A stretch of 64,000 nt of DNA from Mallotus nudiflorus (Eukaryota; Streptophyta; Magnoliopsida; Malpighiales; Euphorbiaceae), in NCBI GenBank assembly GCA_947683625.1, contig CANTUR010000038.1, positions 1,860,001-1,924,000 of the forward strand, written 5' to 3'. Shown piece by piece: positions 1-12,352 of the stretch (position 1 is the first letter of the stretch; each line of letters opens with the position of its first letter). The notes under the pieces are model-generated. The model was given only the letters and a program-made list of their open reading frames with translations, did no database searches and was not told the DNA's origin. The position numbers and the translations under genes are program-made.

Positions 1-800
1 CATTATTGCATCCCAAAATTAGCTGCTTATAATGCCATTTCGATACTGCTATGGTAGCTATTATTATAAGCAAACTCCACTAGTGGCAAATGATCATCCC
101 AACTACCTCTAAGATCCAATACACACATCCTCAACATATCCTTAAGTGTCTGGATCGTCCTCTCAATTTGACCATCTGTCTGAGGATGAAAGACAGTACT
201 AAAATCAAGCTTGGTGCCTATTGCTTCCTGCAACTTCTGCCAAAATTGAGAGGTAAATACTGAACCTCTATCAGATACAATGGAAACAGGCACTCCATGA
301 AGGCATACAATATGTTTAACATATAGCTTAGCCAACTTAGCTACAGAATAAATAGCTTTAACTAGTAAGAAGTAAGCTAATTTGGTTAACCTGTCCACAA
401 TCACCTAGATGGAATCGTATCCATCCTTCGAATAAGGTAACCCTACCACAAAATCCATAACAATTCTCTTTTATTTCCACTCAGGAATAGGAAGAGGTTG
501 AAGCTTCTTTGAAGGCTTTTGATGCTTAGCCTTCAATTGCTGACAAGTTAAGCACTAAGAAACATAATCAACTATATCCTTCTTTAATGCATCCTACTAG
601 TACAAATCTCAGATGCTATGGTACATCTTAGTAACACCTGGATGTACACTGTAAGCTATATAATGCACTTCTTTAAGGATCTCTTTTCATAAATTATCCA
701 CATTAGGAACACATAATCTACCACTGATCCATAAAACACCTTCATCATCAAGTGTAAAATTAGTTAACTTCCCTTCATGAACATTCTCCTCTAGCTTTAC
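1..800 (-). pseudogene. Integrase, element 1 (cut by window edge)
   Basis: The longest open piece (27-404) carries two of the DDE catalytic positions: the Asp in SIVSDRGSVFTSQF and the Glu in TDGQIERTIQTL. It continues to LPLVEFAYNNSYHSS, which is typical of chromovirus integrase. Upstream on this strand (405-800) come a region with a stop and the HHCC-type zinc segment, in decayed form. The C-terminal part and any chromodomain lie outside the window to the left. Confidence 0.85.
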
Positions 801-878
801 TAGAATAAAATCTCGGCCCTGAGCTGCCTTAATCCTATCTCTCAATATTGATTTGACTATGAACTGAGCTAATAGTCC

Positions 879-2240
879 TCATGATATGCTAATCTTTATT
901 ATCACACCTTGATCCACTAACTCATGCAACTCTTGGATCAAAGTTCTCCTCTCTACACTAATGTGAGCAAGACTACCTGAGGACTTCCTACTCAAAGTAT
1001 CTGCTACCACATTAGCTTTACCTAAATGGTATAGAATATCGCAATCATAATCTTTCAGTAATTCCAACCATTTCCTTTGCCTCAAGTTTAGATCTTTTTG
1101 CTGGAAAATGTACTTTAAACTCTTGTGATATGTGAAAATCTCATAAGTCACCCCATACAAAAAATATCTCTAGATCTTAAGAGCAAAGATCACTATAGCC
1201 ATCTCTAGGTCGTGAGTTGGATAATTCTATTCATGCTTCTTTAACTGCCTCGAAGCATAAGCTATCACAACTTAGGTTGACTCTAAAGGCATCATAATAC
1301 ATAGTAAATTTATCTTCTCTATTAGTTAAGGTCAGAACAGGAGCCGTGATCAACTTCTCCTTTAGTAACTGAAAGTTATTCTCATAAGCATCTGACCACA
1401 CAAACTTCACATTCTTCTGAGTTAGGCAAGTCATAGGAGCTACAATTCTCAAGAAATCCTTCACAAATCTCCTACAATACCCAACCAAACCTAGGAAACT
1501 TTAAATCTCTGTGACTAATGTTAGTCTGGGCCATTCAGACACTACTTCAATCTTCTGTGGATCAACCTGAATACCATCTTTAGACACCACGTGTCAAAGG
1601 AATGTAATACTCTTTAACTAGAAATCACACTTTAAGAATTTAGCATAAGCTTATGTTCTCTCAGTGTTTGCAATACTGTCCTCAAATGATATACATGCTC
1701 TTTCATACTCTTCAAATACACCAGTATATCATCAATGAAGACTACCACAAACTGATGCACAAACAGTGTAAATACCTTGTTTATCAGATCCATGAAAGCA
1801 ATTGGTGCATTAGTTAACCAAAGGACATCACTAAAAACTCATAGTGACCATATCGAGTGCGGAATGCTGTTTTAGGAACATCGGCTTCACCGATCCACAA
1901 CTGATGATAACTTAACCTTAAGTCAACCTTGGAAAAGAATTGTGCACCTTGAAGTTAATCAAACAAATCATCTATCCTTGGAAGAGGATACTTGTTCTTC
2001 ACTGTTAACTTATTCAGCTCTTTATAATCTATGCATGGTTCTTCACAAACAGGACTGGTGCACCCTAAGGAGAAATACTAGGTCTAATAAAACCCTTGTC
2101 TAATAAGTCATGCAACTGCTTCTTTAATTCCTTTAACTCTGCAGAAGCCATTATATAAGGTGGTATCAAAATAGAAGTTGTGCCTAGGACCACATTTATA
2201 TATAATTCGATCTCTCTGTGAGGTGGTAAACCTGGTAACT
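879..2240 (-). pseudogene. Reverse transcriptase and RNase H, element 1
   Basis: The RT is read in fragments on the minus strand. The catalytic FIDDILVY box is encoded near 1721-1750, and fragments of the template-binding region are visible at 1980-2200. RNase H follows at 879-1490: TVYCDA-type and FTDHKSLKY-type motifs are present but altered (TMYYDAF; FTYHKSLKYI, Asp to Tyr at a catalytic position), and VADTLSRK closes the domain. Stops and frameshifts occur throughout. These enzymes would copy element RNA into DNA; the lost RNase H aspartate and the breaks argue that it is dead. Confidence 0.85.
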
Positions 2241-2451
2241 CCTTTCAAAAAATGCTATGAAACTCACAAGCTACTAGAACATCTATGAGAGATAGCTTCT
2301 CCATTAAAGTATCCTTAACTAGTGTCAAGTATCCCTGACAGCCTTTCCTTAACATCTTTTTAACTGTGATAACGAAAATAAAATTCTGAGGTACAAAACT
2401 CTTGTCACGCATAAACTTAAACTCTTCTTCATCCAGAATTATAAAAATCAC

Positions 2452-2727
2452 CTATGTACTTTGATAATCCATAATGGCATAATGCTGAGATAACCAATCC
2501 ATACCAAGAATCACATTAAAATCCATCACATCTAACAACACTAATTCTACTGATAATTCTCTACCTCCCACTAACATCGGACATCCATAAGGAACCACGT
2601 CAGTATCTAACAAATCACTTAGAGGAGTGGCAATAGATAAAGAAAAAGACATCCTTGAAGCTTGCGAGTATGACTTTAAAGCAAAAACAGAGGACACGAA
2701 AGAATGTGTGGTACCCGGATCAATCAA
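2452..2727 (-). pseudogene. Retropepsin-like protease segment, element 1
   Basis: This minus-strand open segment begins MIDPGTTHSFVSS. It corresponds to the aspartic-protease active-site region of plant gypsy elements (usually a D-S/P-G-A motif followed by THSF), here with Ala changed to Thr. Further on it has the conserved LGMDWLSQH, about 75 residues in, which typifies this protease family. It would cleave the polyprotein. It is separated from the following RT frame by stops, so it is inactive as it stands. Confidence 0.8.
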
Positions 2728-2989
2728 AACTCTAATATCTAAGTAACAGACTGGAAGTATACCTACAACAACAGTGTTGGATGCCTAAGCATCCTACTGG
2801 GTGAGGATAAAAACTCTAGCCTATCCTTGGCCTCCTTACAAGCTGGTGAAAGCCTGACCAAAACCTTTGACAGCTCCTCTACTACCTTTGCCATGCCTTT
2901 GCTGGGCAACAAGCTATAATGGACTCGGATACTGAGTTGGAGGCAACTAATAAGGAGTTGGAGCTGAACTGGCAATGGACTACTGTGAA

Positions 2990-4122
2990 AACTATTGCTG
3001 ATAGCCAAAATATGGACACACTCTGGTAAAATATCCTGTCTATATGCATCTCAAACAAGCTCCAGGAGTCATGTAGCATGGTCCCTGATGGACTCTCCCA
3101 CACATATGACAAGCACTAGCTGTTGATCCCATACTACCATAATCCAAACTTTGACCACTACTACTATTAGTAGCACTAGAACTGAATATGATAAGTCTAC
3201 AGGGTCCACCATGACCATGTTTGCAACTCTTGTGGACTCTTTGCTGAGGTCTTTAGCTTTGCTGATAGGATTCTCTTTGTCAACTGCTAGAGCCAATCTG
3301 AAATGTGGTGTATTGAGTGCTTTACGATCTTCCTACCTGGATACCTCCCAATTGATAATAATCAGGCATAACTCCTTGTTTGACCAATCTGAGCTCTATC
3401 TCTTTGGCCAACTCTATCATAGACTTAAGAGTAAGGCCTATAGTAGGCATTCCAGCCAACATAGAATCCATGTACGTAGTGATTACAAAGTACTGATCTT
3501 TCATCACGTCCTCTGCATATCGACCCAGTCTAAGGAACTCTCTGGTGTACTCCTTTTATGATTTATCACCTCTAGTAATACCCATCAGTTGGAGTCTATA
3601 GCTTATCCGTATAGGCTCTAGACAGAAAAACCTTATGAATCTCTCTTGAAACTAAGCCTAGGTGAGTGTTGTCATGTACAGCTGGATAACCTGAATAAAC
3701 CAATCCAGAGTTGGCCCCTCGATAAACAGCTCGACTATTATAATCCTCTGATACTCAGTGTAAGCATTCCAAGTCCTCGTCTTAATGGCATGCAGAAAAT
3801 CTAGAGAGTTTGTAGTCCCATCAAATGATATCCTGCCAACTTTGGCATAAAATAATGCAACCTCAGGGTTGGAGATGCCCTACTGATAACCAAGTTGCAT
3901 CTACGATACGATTGGAGGTATACCAACTTCTTCAAACTCCTTCTCTATAGGTTCCTCATCTTGTAGATCTCTCTGCCTACTGTGACCTGCCGCTTCTCAA
4001 AGTTTACCTCTACCTCTACCTTTACGCCTGACTGGCAGTTCTAAGGGTAGAACCTCATCTTGAAAGGACTCATCATCCTTGGCCTCAATGACCGGTGGAG
4101 TGACACACGCTCGTCTCCTCAT
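2990..4122 (-). pseudogene. Decayed gag of chromovirus element 1
   Basis: Minus-strand translation from the ATG at 4122 gives a basic, RG-rich start (MRRRAC, then GRGRGK), followed by a gag core (GRISFDGTT, then LDFLHAI and EYQRI). It ends in two zinc-knuckle-like clusters near 3010-3110: CHMCGRVHQGPC, and a second one in which the usual His is Tyr and a stop interrupts. The gag protein would package RNA in virus-like particles. Several stops and frameshifts break it. The same start and knuckle region are found in element 2 at 15618 and 14523-14566, which supports the reading. Confidence 0.75.
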
Positions 4123-4300
4123 TCTAAAAAGACAAAACCATGAAATTCAGACAAAATAAATAACAACAGACATACTAATGATTACACAGAAAACTATATG
4201 AAGGAAGACTTATCGAAGACATAATCAAACTTAATTTACTATAGTAGTTTCAAAGAAAATATGACTCTAATAACCTAGGTCCACAACACTAAAAACTTAG

Positions 4301-4312
4301 GCTCTGATACCA
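4301..4312 (-). other. Primer binding site (initiator tRNA-Met), element 1
   Basis: On the minus strand this reads TGGTATCAGAGC, the perfect 12-base plant iMet-tRNA primer site. It lies 4 bases inside the LTR edge, which fixes the orientation and the LTR boundary. Confidence 0.92.
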
Positions 4313-4316
4313 ACTT

Positions 4317-6820
4317 TGTGATGACCCGAACTAGGGAGTTATGACTGGCGCTAGGGAATGGGAATTCCTTCGAATCTGGAACCCTTAGCAAGCCATAAAA
4401 AAATATATGCAAATATAATACAAAATACACTAGAATTAAAACTTTATTTAATATAAAAATAAATCTTTATATCATAACATAATAAAAATATCTTCATATA
4501 AGATTCAGATATAAGATCTTTAATTATAACAACACACTACTACCACAATAACACTATTATTGCAATGATTACTAAAATACAAGAAAATGACAATTCAGTA
4601 TTTACATAAATCAGTCAGAGAGGAAAGAGTCCAATGAAGAGTACTACGAGGAAGGTCTAAAGTAGTAGATCCTAAAAAAAATATTGAGGGGAGTCAGACC
4701 TCACTGAATGAATTATTATAATATATATACATGCAACCTAAAGTCATATTCAATCAAGTATCAGTATAATAACATATATATGCATGCATTTCATATAGAT
4801 ACAAAAATCCACTTTTATATAATAATAAATGTAAAAAAATTATTTTAGGTGAAGGATCATAGTAAAACCCTAAAATATTCCACAACCTCGATCACTAAAC
4901 CTCGCTAGCCAATAGGCTCACTTAATTCCAAAATATTTCTCTTTGCCATTTTTGGATAGTAGACTGACCCCGAGACACTATGTCAACTAAGCTCCCGCAA
5001 TCTCACTATCGGCATGATTGGCCCCGAGACACTACGTCAACTGAGCTCCCACAGTCACATCACTCACTCATAAAAAATCTCGATAATCAACTAATCAAGT
5101 CTCACATTAATAATTTCATAATATCAATCCTAAAAATCTAATGCACTGGTGTGCACGTAATCCTAATGCAGCCCACTAGGTAGTACGTTCTACTACTATC
5201 CTTCAAATAAATCTTACAATTATTAAAAATAATGAAATGCATAATTTAAACATGGTAGCATCCATTTTTAAAGAAATATACTAAATATATACTAAAACAT
5301 AGATATAAGCATTTAATAAAATAAATCATACTTAATTACATTATAAAAATATGGATGTTCACAAATATGTACTTTACATGCAATGCATATATATGATCAT
5401 AACTCATAGTTGTGCGCTCCTCTAAAAGAGATAGACTAGCCTAGTCTGATAGGCCTCAGTTTTCATGCAACTATAGAAAATAAATAAATAATAATAATAT
5501 TAGAATTGAAATCCTAGTTTTATACTTCTAGAAATTCTAAAGAATCTAGGACACGACTTGACCAACAATTTTAAAAAAACTCAAGATCAATCCGATGTCA
5601 CATTTTATAAGAATTCTATCAAATTTTAGGTAGAGTTTCCTTTGTAAAATAGATATCTCTCTACTAAAAGTAGAGCCGATCCTGCACACAAATACACTTC
5701 AATATTTTCAATAGCATAACTTTTTGGGTTGGGCCCCGGAATTACACAATTTGCCCAACCAAGAACCAAAATACACAAAAATCCATTTTAATCATAAAAG
5801 TAATACATAAAATTATTATTTGAATATATTTTTAGAAATTATTATTAATTAGCTAAAAATAGTAAATAATTCATAAAAATTATTTTACTACCATTTATTA
5901 TTAAAAAATTATCCAAAACACACTAATTAACAATAATTTCAATTAAAATACAAAATTTACTAATTTTTCCAAAAATTACCATCATATTAAATATTTTCCA
6001 AAAATTAACCAAAATTACTATAAATTCATAAAATTTATTTTCTCATTTCTAAAGCTTAATGTTTATATTAAATATACCAATTAGCATTATTTTCAATAAA
6101 AATCATATAATTAATAAAATTCACCTTATTTTTCAAAAATACAATTTTATACATAAACTAAATAAATTCATAATTAAAAATATAAAATTAATTTCACCAA
6201 AGTTCCTTCACAATCCATAATCTAAATAACTCAAACAATTTTCTAAAAATATCAAATTTTTTTCCGGCGTAGGTCACCTGAACAGTGACTTGCCAGAAAA
6301 CAAAATCCAAAAACTTAAAATAATTCAAAAAAATCAAATAAAAATATATTTAGATAGCTCTTGATGCACACAACCACATTTCCAAAGGGATTAAGCACGA
6401 ATCAAACTATTTCAAGCTAAAAAAAATCAAAAACTAAATTGACCTAAAGTAAAACTTAAGTATAAAACAATTACCGAATGTCCTAAGCTTGAAACAATCA
6501 AATATTTAGGTTGCTCAGACCGAGAGGACTCAAACAAGCCCGGAACCGCAAGCTCACTCCATTGGAAACTGTCACCGGTGATGCTACATTGACGAAAACA
6601 TGGGGGATGAGTTCGCTAATGATAACGAAAAAGGAAGGAAAGAGGGAGGTGATGTGTGTGTGGTAATGGTGGTAGAATGGCGGTTGATGGTGGCTCGGGC
6701 AGTGGCACTGTCTACAAATTGGGAAGAAGAAGAAAAAAAAAAGAGAAGGAAAGAGGAAGAAGACTAAAAAAATAATGCTTTTGTTTTTTTTTTACGTAGG
6801 AAAAAGACAAAACAGTATAC

Positions 6821-6868
<48 letters not shown>

Positions 6869-7171
6869 TTCAAATGAAATAATTACTTTCTAATTAAATC
6901 CACCTCTAACAATTAAAATATTTAAAATAGAATAAATTAATACTATTCACAAATAATAACAATAATAATATTTTAAAATAATATATAACAATAAATTAAA
7001 CTTTTAAATTTTGATCTAATATTAATACCATAATAAAATAAAATAAACACCAACACTAAAATTTAATTAAATTACACAAAATAATCAAAATATATAAAAA
7101 TATAAAATATTTATTAACATTACACATCTCAAAATTAATTTAATAATTTATAAAAATATCAAACTATAACA
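4317..7171 (-). repeat. 5' LTR of chromovirus element 1
   Basis: The outer edges read TG...CA (TGTGATGACCC at 4317, ending CTATAACA at 7171). The LTR is about 2855 bp, close to the roughly 3 kb LTRs of element 2, with which it shares blocks: the opening GACCC and GGCGCTAGGGA motifs, an ACCTCACTGA block near 4700, a tandem pair of CCCGAGACA units (4974-5060), and a CTACT...AGTAGAG block near 5670. The 4317 boundary is set by the primer site beside it; the 7171 boundary is set by the resumption of the Tat-like LTR. Confidence 0.85.
6825..6868. repeat. (TAA)n microsatellite
   Basis: About 14 tandem TAA triplets lie inside the LTR of element 1. Confidence 0.95.
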
Positions 7172-7630
7172 AAAAAGAAGAAGAAAAAGAAGTTGAAGAA
7201 GAAGAAGAAGAAGAAGAAGAAGAAGAAGAAGAAGAAGGGTGACATTTACATAGTGTAAATAAATGGAGGGTTGGTGAGAGAAATGGAGTGATATGATTGG
7301 TGAAAAGTACCTGACAACACAAGGGAGAAGTAAGTGCTATAGTGATTGACGAGATGTGCATTTAATAGTTGATAGGAGGAGTGACTCCTAGGATTCAGCT
7401 AGAGAGGGATCTAACTCTTATGGCTTTAAGCAATTTCCTAAGAGAGGTGCTCGATTTGGGTGTCAGGACTTGGTGTCCTTCATAGGAAATTTCTCCTAGT
7501 AATATTTAACCTTGGCTTGATTCGTAAAGGTTGATAACTCAACAAGTCGAAAGTAGGCTGAGGTGGCATATAAGACAAATCTAGTTTCCACGTGTTGGGT
7601 TTTTACTAAAGGTGTATTTTTTGTGTATCA
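7172..7630 (-). repeat. 3' LTR of the Tat-like element, truncated by element 1
   Basis: This matches the right-hand LTR from its GAA-rich stretch through a shared block (TGACGAGATGTGCATTTAAT, present in both copies) to the end GTGTATCA at 7630. About 200 bp that are present in the right copy are missing here, because element 1 inserted at 7171/7172. Confidence 0.85.
7195..7238. repeat. (GAA)n microsatellite
   Basis: Uninterrupted GAA triplets within the Tat-like LTR. The homologous place in the other LTR (26566-26600) also has GAA repeats, but shorter and interrupted. Confidence 0.95.
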
Positions 7631-7646
7631 TTAGATGTCCCCCACT
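7631..7646 (-). other. Polypurine tract of the Tat-like element
   Basis: On the minus strand this reads AGTGGGGGACATCTAA and directly abuts the 3' LTR start TGATACAC. It would prime plus-strand DNA synthesis, and it fixes the element's direction. Confidence 0.7.
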
Positions 7647-7776
7647 ATAAGTCTAGAATATATGTTCTAGATGAAAGAGTGTAGTTAGTGGGTTCTTAAT
7701 TGATTTTTCTTATTAGAACATTTTTTTCTTGTACAGGATCTTAAGATCCAATTTTTGTTGTTTTTTCCTGGGAAAA

Positions 7777-10700
7777 TGTCACGACCCAAAACAGGGGCCA
7801 TGACCAGCGCTAGGAAAAGGAAATTCTTTAAAGTACATAACTCACACAAATATAATACATAAACCCCTCAAATATTTACAACTACTGCAGTGTCTAGATT
7901 ATAAAGTAAAACTCATATAAGCAGTTTACATAGTGAAGCCGGGGTGGAAGATATCCGACATATAGGTCTGCTACTGAGGTTTGAAAATGATGACTCTCCT
8001 GAAAAACATAGTCAACGGAGGGGAGTCAGACCTCACTGAGTGAATTGTTATAATATATATACATGAATAGCTAAATGACAATGCACACATTCAATAGTAT
8101 ATATAATAAATATATATACAAGCAAATACACACTGATGCAGCAAAATCATTTTATATATTTTTATTGAAAATCACTGTTTATGAAGGATAAAATATAACC
8201 CTATAAAATCGCAACCTCAAACAGTGTTAGACAATACTCTAGTCGTACAGGCTCACTTATTCCAAATATATTCACTTGTTCCATTTAGACAGTAGACTGG
8301 CCCCGAGACAGTAAGTCAACCGAGCTCCAGCAGTCTGACTGTCAGTGTGATTGGCCTTGAGACACTTGGTCAATCGAGCTCCAGCAATCACACTCCCAAA
8401 TCATATCACACATCAAATCAAATCAACCCGATCAATATCCACAAATAGTTAGTAATATAGCCTAAATGCTATCAGCGTACCGGTACGTATTCGGTCCTAG
8501 TGCTGCCCACTAGGTAGCATGTTCTATTGATATCCTTCATTAATATATAAAACATACATTCCTAAATAAATGATGCATGAATTTCAATAAAATAGCAACA
8601 TAAATCATATATATACTAGAAATATACCAAAAATAAACCAGGTATATTCTGAGTATATATACTTCAAATAAATCCAATATAGTTACAAAATAAACTAGAA
8701 ATATACTTAAAAACATTTTAAGTGTAAATTATTAATAAAACATTCATATAATTTAAAATATACCAAAAATAAACTTAAGTAATACTTAAATCATTTATGC
8801 ATACTTTACCAAAATAAACCATACATTTCTAAAACATGCACCCTAAAACATATATTTATAAAATAATAACTCACTGTTATTGCGCTCCTCGAGATGGGTC
8901 CGATGGGCCTGGTCTACTAGGCCTCGGTCTCGGCACAACTAAACAAACAAACCATAGCAAAAAATCAGAATAAATCTAACGAAAATTTCAAGAAACTCGA
9001 TCTAGAATACTAGACACAGAATTAGAATAAGAATTTGACCGGATATCACGTTTTACGAGAATTCTACCCAAAAGTTTGACAAAACCTCCCCTGTAAAATA
9101 GACATCTCTCTACTCAAAGAGTAGAGCCGGTCCTGCAAAGAAAATACACTTCGAAATAACACAATTTACAACCCCTCGGTCGGACTCTAAACTACAATTC
9201 ACCGACCGAGGTTCACAATTCACAGAATATATACAGAAATACCGAAAATATCCTTTAATACTAAAAATACATTTTACAAATCCAAAATACATAATTAACT
9301 CTAAAACTTACTAAAAATCGATAAAAACTCATTTATTTAGAAAAATCGTATATTATATATATAATTTGAAAATAATTTACGAAAAATAGTTTTAATTAGT
9401 TAAAAATACTAAATAATTTATAGAAATCATTTTTATTCCTTAAATAACTAGTAAAACAAATTTAATTACATTTTTAGCCAATTTAGTGTTAAATTATCAA
9501 AATACCCCTAGTTACGTAAATTCCCTAAAATTAATAAAAAATTCACCAAAATTAGTATAATTACTCAAAATTAATTTTCTCAACATCTAATTCAATAATA
9601 TCAATAAATATACTCAATTAACCAATTAATTTCAAATAAACACATAATTAACCTAATTTTTCAAAAATTACATAAACTAAATAAATTCCAAATAATTATA
9701 TAAAATTCACAAAAATTACAAGTAAATTTCTAAAATGCATTTAAACACCTATAAATACCATAAAACACAATTTCATAATTTAATTAATTAATTTTTGAAA
9801 ATTAGAAAATATTAATAAAATAATCAAAAATTCACAAAAATCAAAATAATTCCCAAAAATTCCAAAAAAAATCACAGAGCAAGATTAAGCTATAGGGATC
9901 AAAGTCTGTGAAGGGAGTTTTCTTGAATCAATCAACTTTAAGCTCAAAAAATTCAAGAACCCTAATAGGCCGAAAATGGAAAATCAAAACCTAGCGAAAT
10001 CTAGACAGTTTTAAGTGAAACAAAGCTTGAAATCACACTCACCGAAGCTCAAGGAGAAGATAGAAACTGGTGGCATCGAGTTTGGTGGTCGAAAATGGCC
10101 TGAACGGCGATGAGATGAATTTCGGCTTCTCAAGGAAAATTCGGCCAAACACGCCGGAAATGGAGGCTTCAGGAGTCAAGAAAGGCTGGAGGTAGTGGTG
10201 ACAAGCCAAGAGGCACACTGATGGCAAGAAAATTGAGTTGCAGATGGCAGAACGACGATGGAGTACGATCGGGAGGAGAAGGAAGAAGACAGGGGCAATT
10301 TCATAAATAACGTGAACTTTTGGTTTTTGATAATAAATTATGTATATATATGTATATATATATAACTATACTATATATTATAATATTATATAATATCACA
10401 CACACAAATAATACTCACCACACACATATTTTAATAATATATACACATATACAATTAATTAATTAATATTAAAACTAAATAATAAAAATTAATTTAATTA
10501 ATTAAACCCTAATTTATTTTAAATAAATGTACATATATACATTTCATTTAGCACTTTAAAATTATGTATGAGTTCATGCAAGTTCGTAAAACTATTTAAA
10601 ATAATTAACGTTAAATTATTTACGTTTTAATTTCCCTGAAAATAACATTCACGGGAAAATTTTACGTAAATCACTTAAAATAATATAGAATAATTAAAAT

Positions 10701-10810
10701 TTTTTTTAACAAATAACAAAATCATAAAAATATCATAAATATGTATACAAATTATTAACACTGCATATCCCGATGCAGTTTAAAATAATTTAAAAACTCG
10801 GGATATTACA
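7777..10810 (-). repeat. 3' LTR of chromovirus element 2
   Basis: It runs from TGTCACGACCC at 7777 to GGATATTACA at 10810. It is nearly identical along its length to the copy at 15814-18942. The main difference is that the TA repeat near 10343-10365 is very short here. It contains two CCGAGACA-type units (8298-8395) and the CTCAGTGA block shared with the other chromovirus LTRs in the window. Confidence 0.95.
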
Positions 10811-10825
10811 ATCTTCCCCCCTTAC
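10811..10825 (-). other. Polypurine tract of element 2
   Basis: Minus strand GTAAGGGGGGAAGAT lies directly against the 3' LTR. This is the expected plus-strand primer position. Confidence 0.85.
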
Positions 10826-10866
10826 AAGAATTCGTTGCTGAATTCCAAAAAAGAATAATTACAAGA

Positions 10867-12188
10867 TCAAGAAGGGAAGAGATACGGGTAAGAAGCTCGT
10901 ATCTCAGCTTCAGTCTCCCACGTATGCTCCTCAACTCTGTTGCTGCGCCACAGAACCTTGACCATCGGAATCTGTTTCGACCGCAATTGTCGAACTTGGT
11001 AGTCAACGATCACCACAGATTCTTCCACAAATGTTAGATCTTCATTCACTTCTACACTGTTAGGCTATAACATGTGTGAAGAGTCTGAGACATACTTCCT
11101 CAACATCGAGATATAAACACCGGATGCACCTGTGACATACTCGAGGGCAAAGCCAACCGATTTGCAACAGTGCCAACTCTCTCCAAAATCTCAAACGGTC
11201 TGATATATCTCAGTGCTAACTTCCCCTTCCTGCCAAATCTCATAACACCCTTCATCAGAGTCACCTTCAGAAAAATAAAGTCTCCAATCTTAAACTCTAC
11301 ATCTCTGTGCATAGAATCCGCATAGCTCTTTTGCTTGCTAACTATGATCTCTAATCTGTGCTTAATCACAGTGACTTTCTCTGTAGCATCATGAACCATC
11401 TCAGGTCCAGTCAAAGCTCTCTCCCCAATCTCATCCCAACTCAGAGGGGATCTACGCTTCCTTCCATACAATGCCTCATACAGTGTCATGCCAATATTGC
11501 TATGGTAGCTGTTATTATATGCAAACTCTACGAGTGGCAAATGATCATCCCAGCTACCTCCCAAATCTAAGACACACATTCTCAACATATCTTTCAGTGT
11601 CTGGATCGTCCTCTCAGACTGATCATCTGTTTGAGGATGAAAAGCAGTACTGAAATCCAACCTAGTGCCCATCGCTTCCTACAACTTCTGTAAAAAATGT
11701 GAGGTAAACACTGAACCTCTGTCTGACACAATAGACACAGGTACTCCATGAAGGCACACAATATGCTTCACATACAGCTTCGCCAATCTAGCTACAGAAT
11801 AGGTGGCTTTCACAGGCAAGAAATGTGCAGACTTCATCAACCTGTCTATAATCACCCAGATGGAATCGTATCCATCCTTAGAACAAGGTAAACCAACCAC
11901 AAAATCCATAGCTATCCTTTCCCACTTCCACTCAGGAATAGGAAGAGGCTGAAGCTTCCCAGAAGGCTTCTGATGTTCAACTTTCACTTGCTGACACGTC
12001 AAGCACTTAGCAACATAATTAGCGACATCCTTCTTTAGTCCGTCCCACCAGTATAAATCTCTGATACTGTGGTACATATTAGTGACACCCGGATGTACGC
12101 TATAGGCTATAGAATGTGCTTCCTTTAGGATCTCTTCTCTTAAATCATCCACATCAGGAACACATAATCTACCACTGATCCACAACAC
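10867..12188 (-). pseudogene. Integrase with C-terminal chromodomain, element 2
   Basis: The N-terminal HHCC zinc module is visible (H...H in EAHSIAYSVHPGV...MYH, then CLTCQQVK). The catalytic triad is present: Asp in AMDFVVGLP, Asp in SIVSDRGSVF, Glu in SERTIQTLKD. After the core comes the GRKGKLALRYIRPFEIL segment. A shifted frame at 10867-11049 then encodes a chromodomain-like end (VDYQVRQLRSKQIPMVKVLW, then RVEEHTWETEAEIR). Such chromodomains are thought to steer integration to marked chromatin. A stop near 11680 and a frameshift before the chromodomain break the product. Confidence 0.9.
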
Positions 12189-12352
12189 ACCATCATCATT
12201 AAGCGTGAAATTAGTGAACTTCCCTGCTCGAACATTCTCTACAAGCTCTTCTAGAATAAGATCTCAGCTCTGAGCTGCCTTAATCCTATCCCTCAGTACA
12301 GATTGCACCTTAAATTGAGCTAGCTGTCCACCTGACCTACTAATATTCATCA

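Larger units (their letters stand above)
1..7171 (-). mobile_element. Ty3/gypsy chromovirus (Tekay/Del-like), element 1, partial
   Basis: This is an LTR retrotransposon on the minus strand. Going down in coordinate it has a 5' LTR (4317-7171), an iMet primer site (4301-4312), gag, protease, reverse transcriptase, RNase H and integrase, and it runs off the left edge within integrase. That domain order is the gypsy order. The proteins are closely similar to those of the complete chromovirus at 7777-18942, so the two belong to related families. All frames carry stops and frameshifts. It entered the 3' LTR of the Tat-like element: sequence homologous to the right-hand Tat-like LTR resumes immediately at 7172. 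The expected 5-bp duplication on this side would be AAAAA (7172-7176), but the other end is outside the window. Confidence 0.9.

Noticed and set aside
3151..3561. 136-codon plus-strand open frame
   Set aside because: It is antisense to the gag of chromovirus element 1 and has no family features; it is a shadow.
7164..7361. Serine-rich minus-strand frame
   Set aside because: It is the translation of the GAA/TTC microsatellite across an LTR junction.
10039..10227. Open frames in the chromovirus LTRs (also 18076-18336)
   Set aside because: They lie within LTR sequence, differ between sister LTRs and show no recognisable domain.
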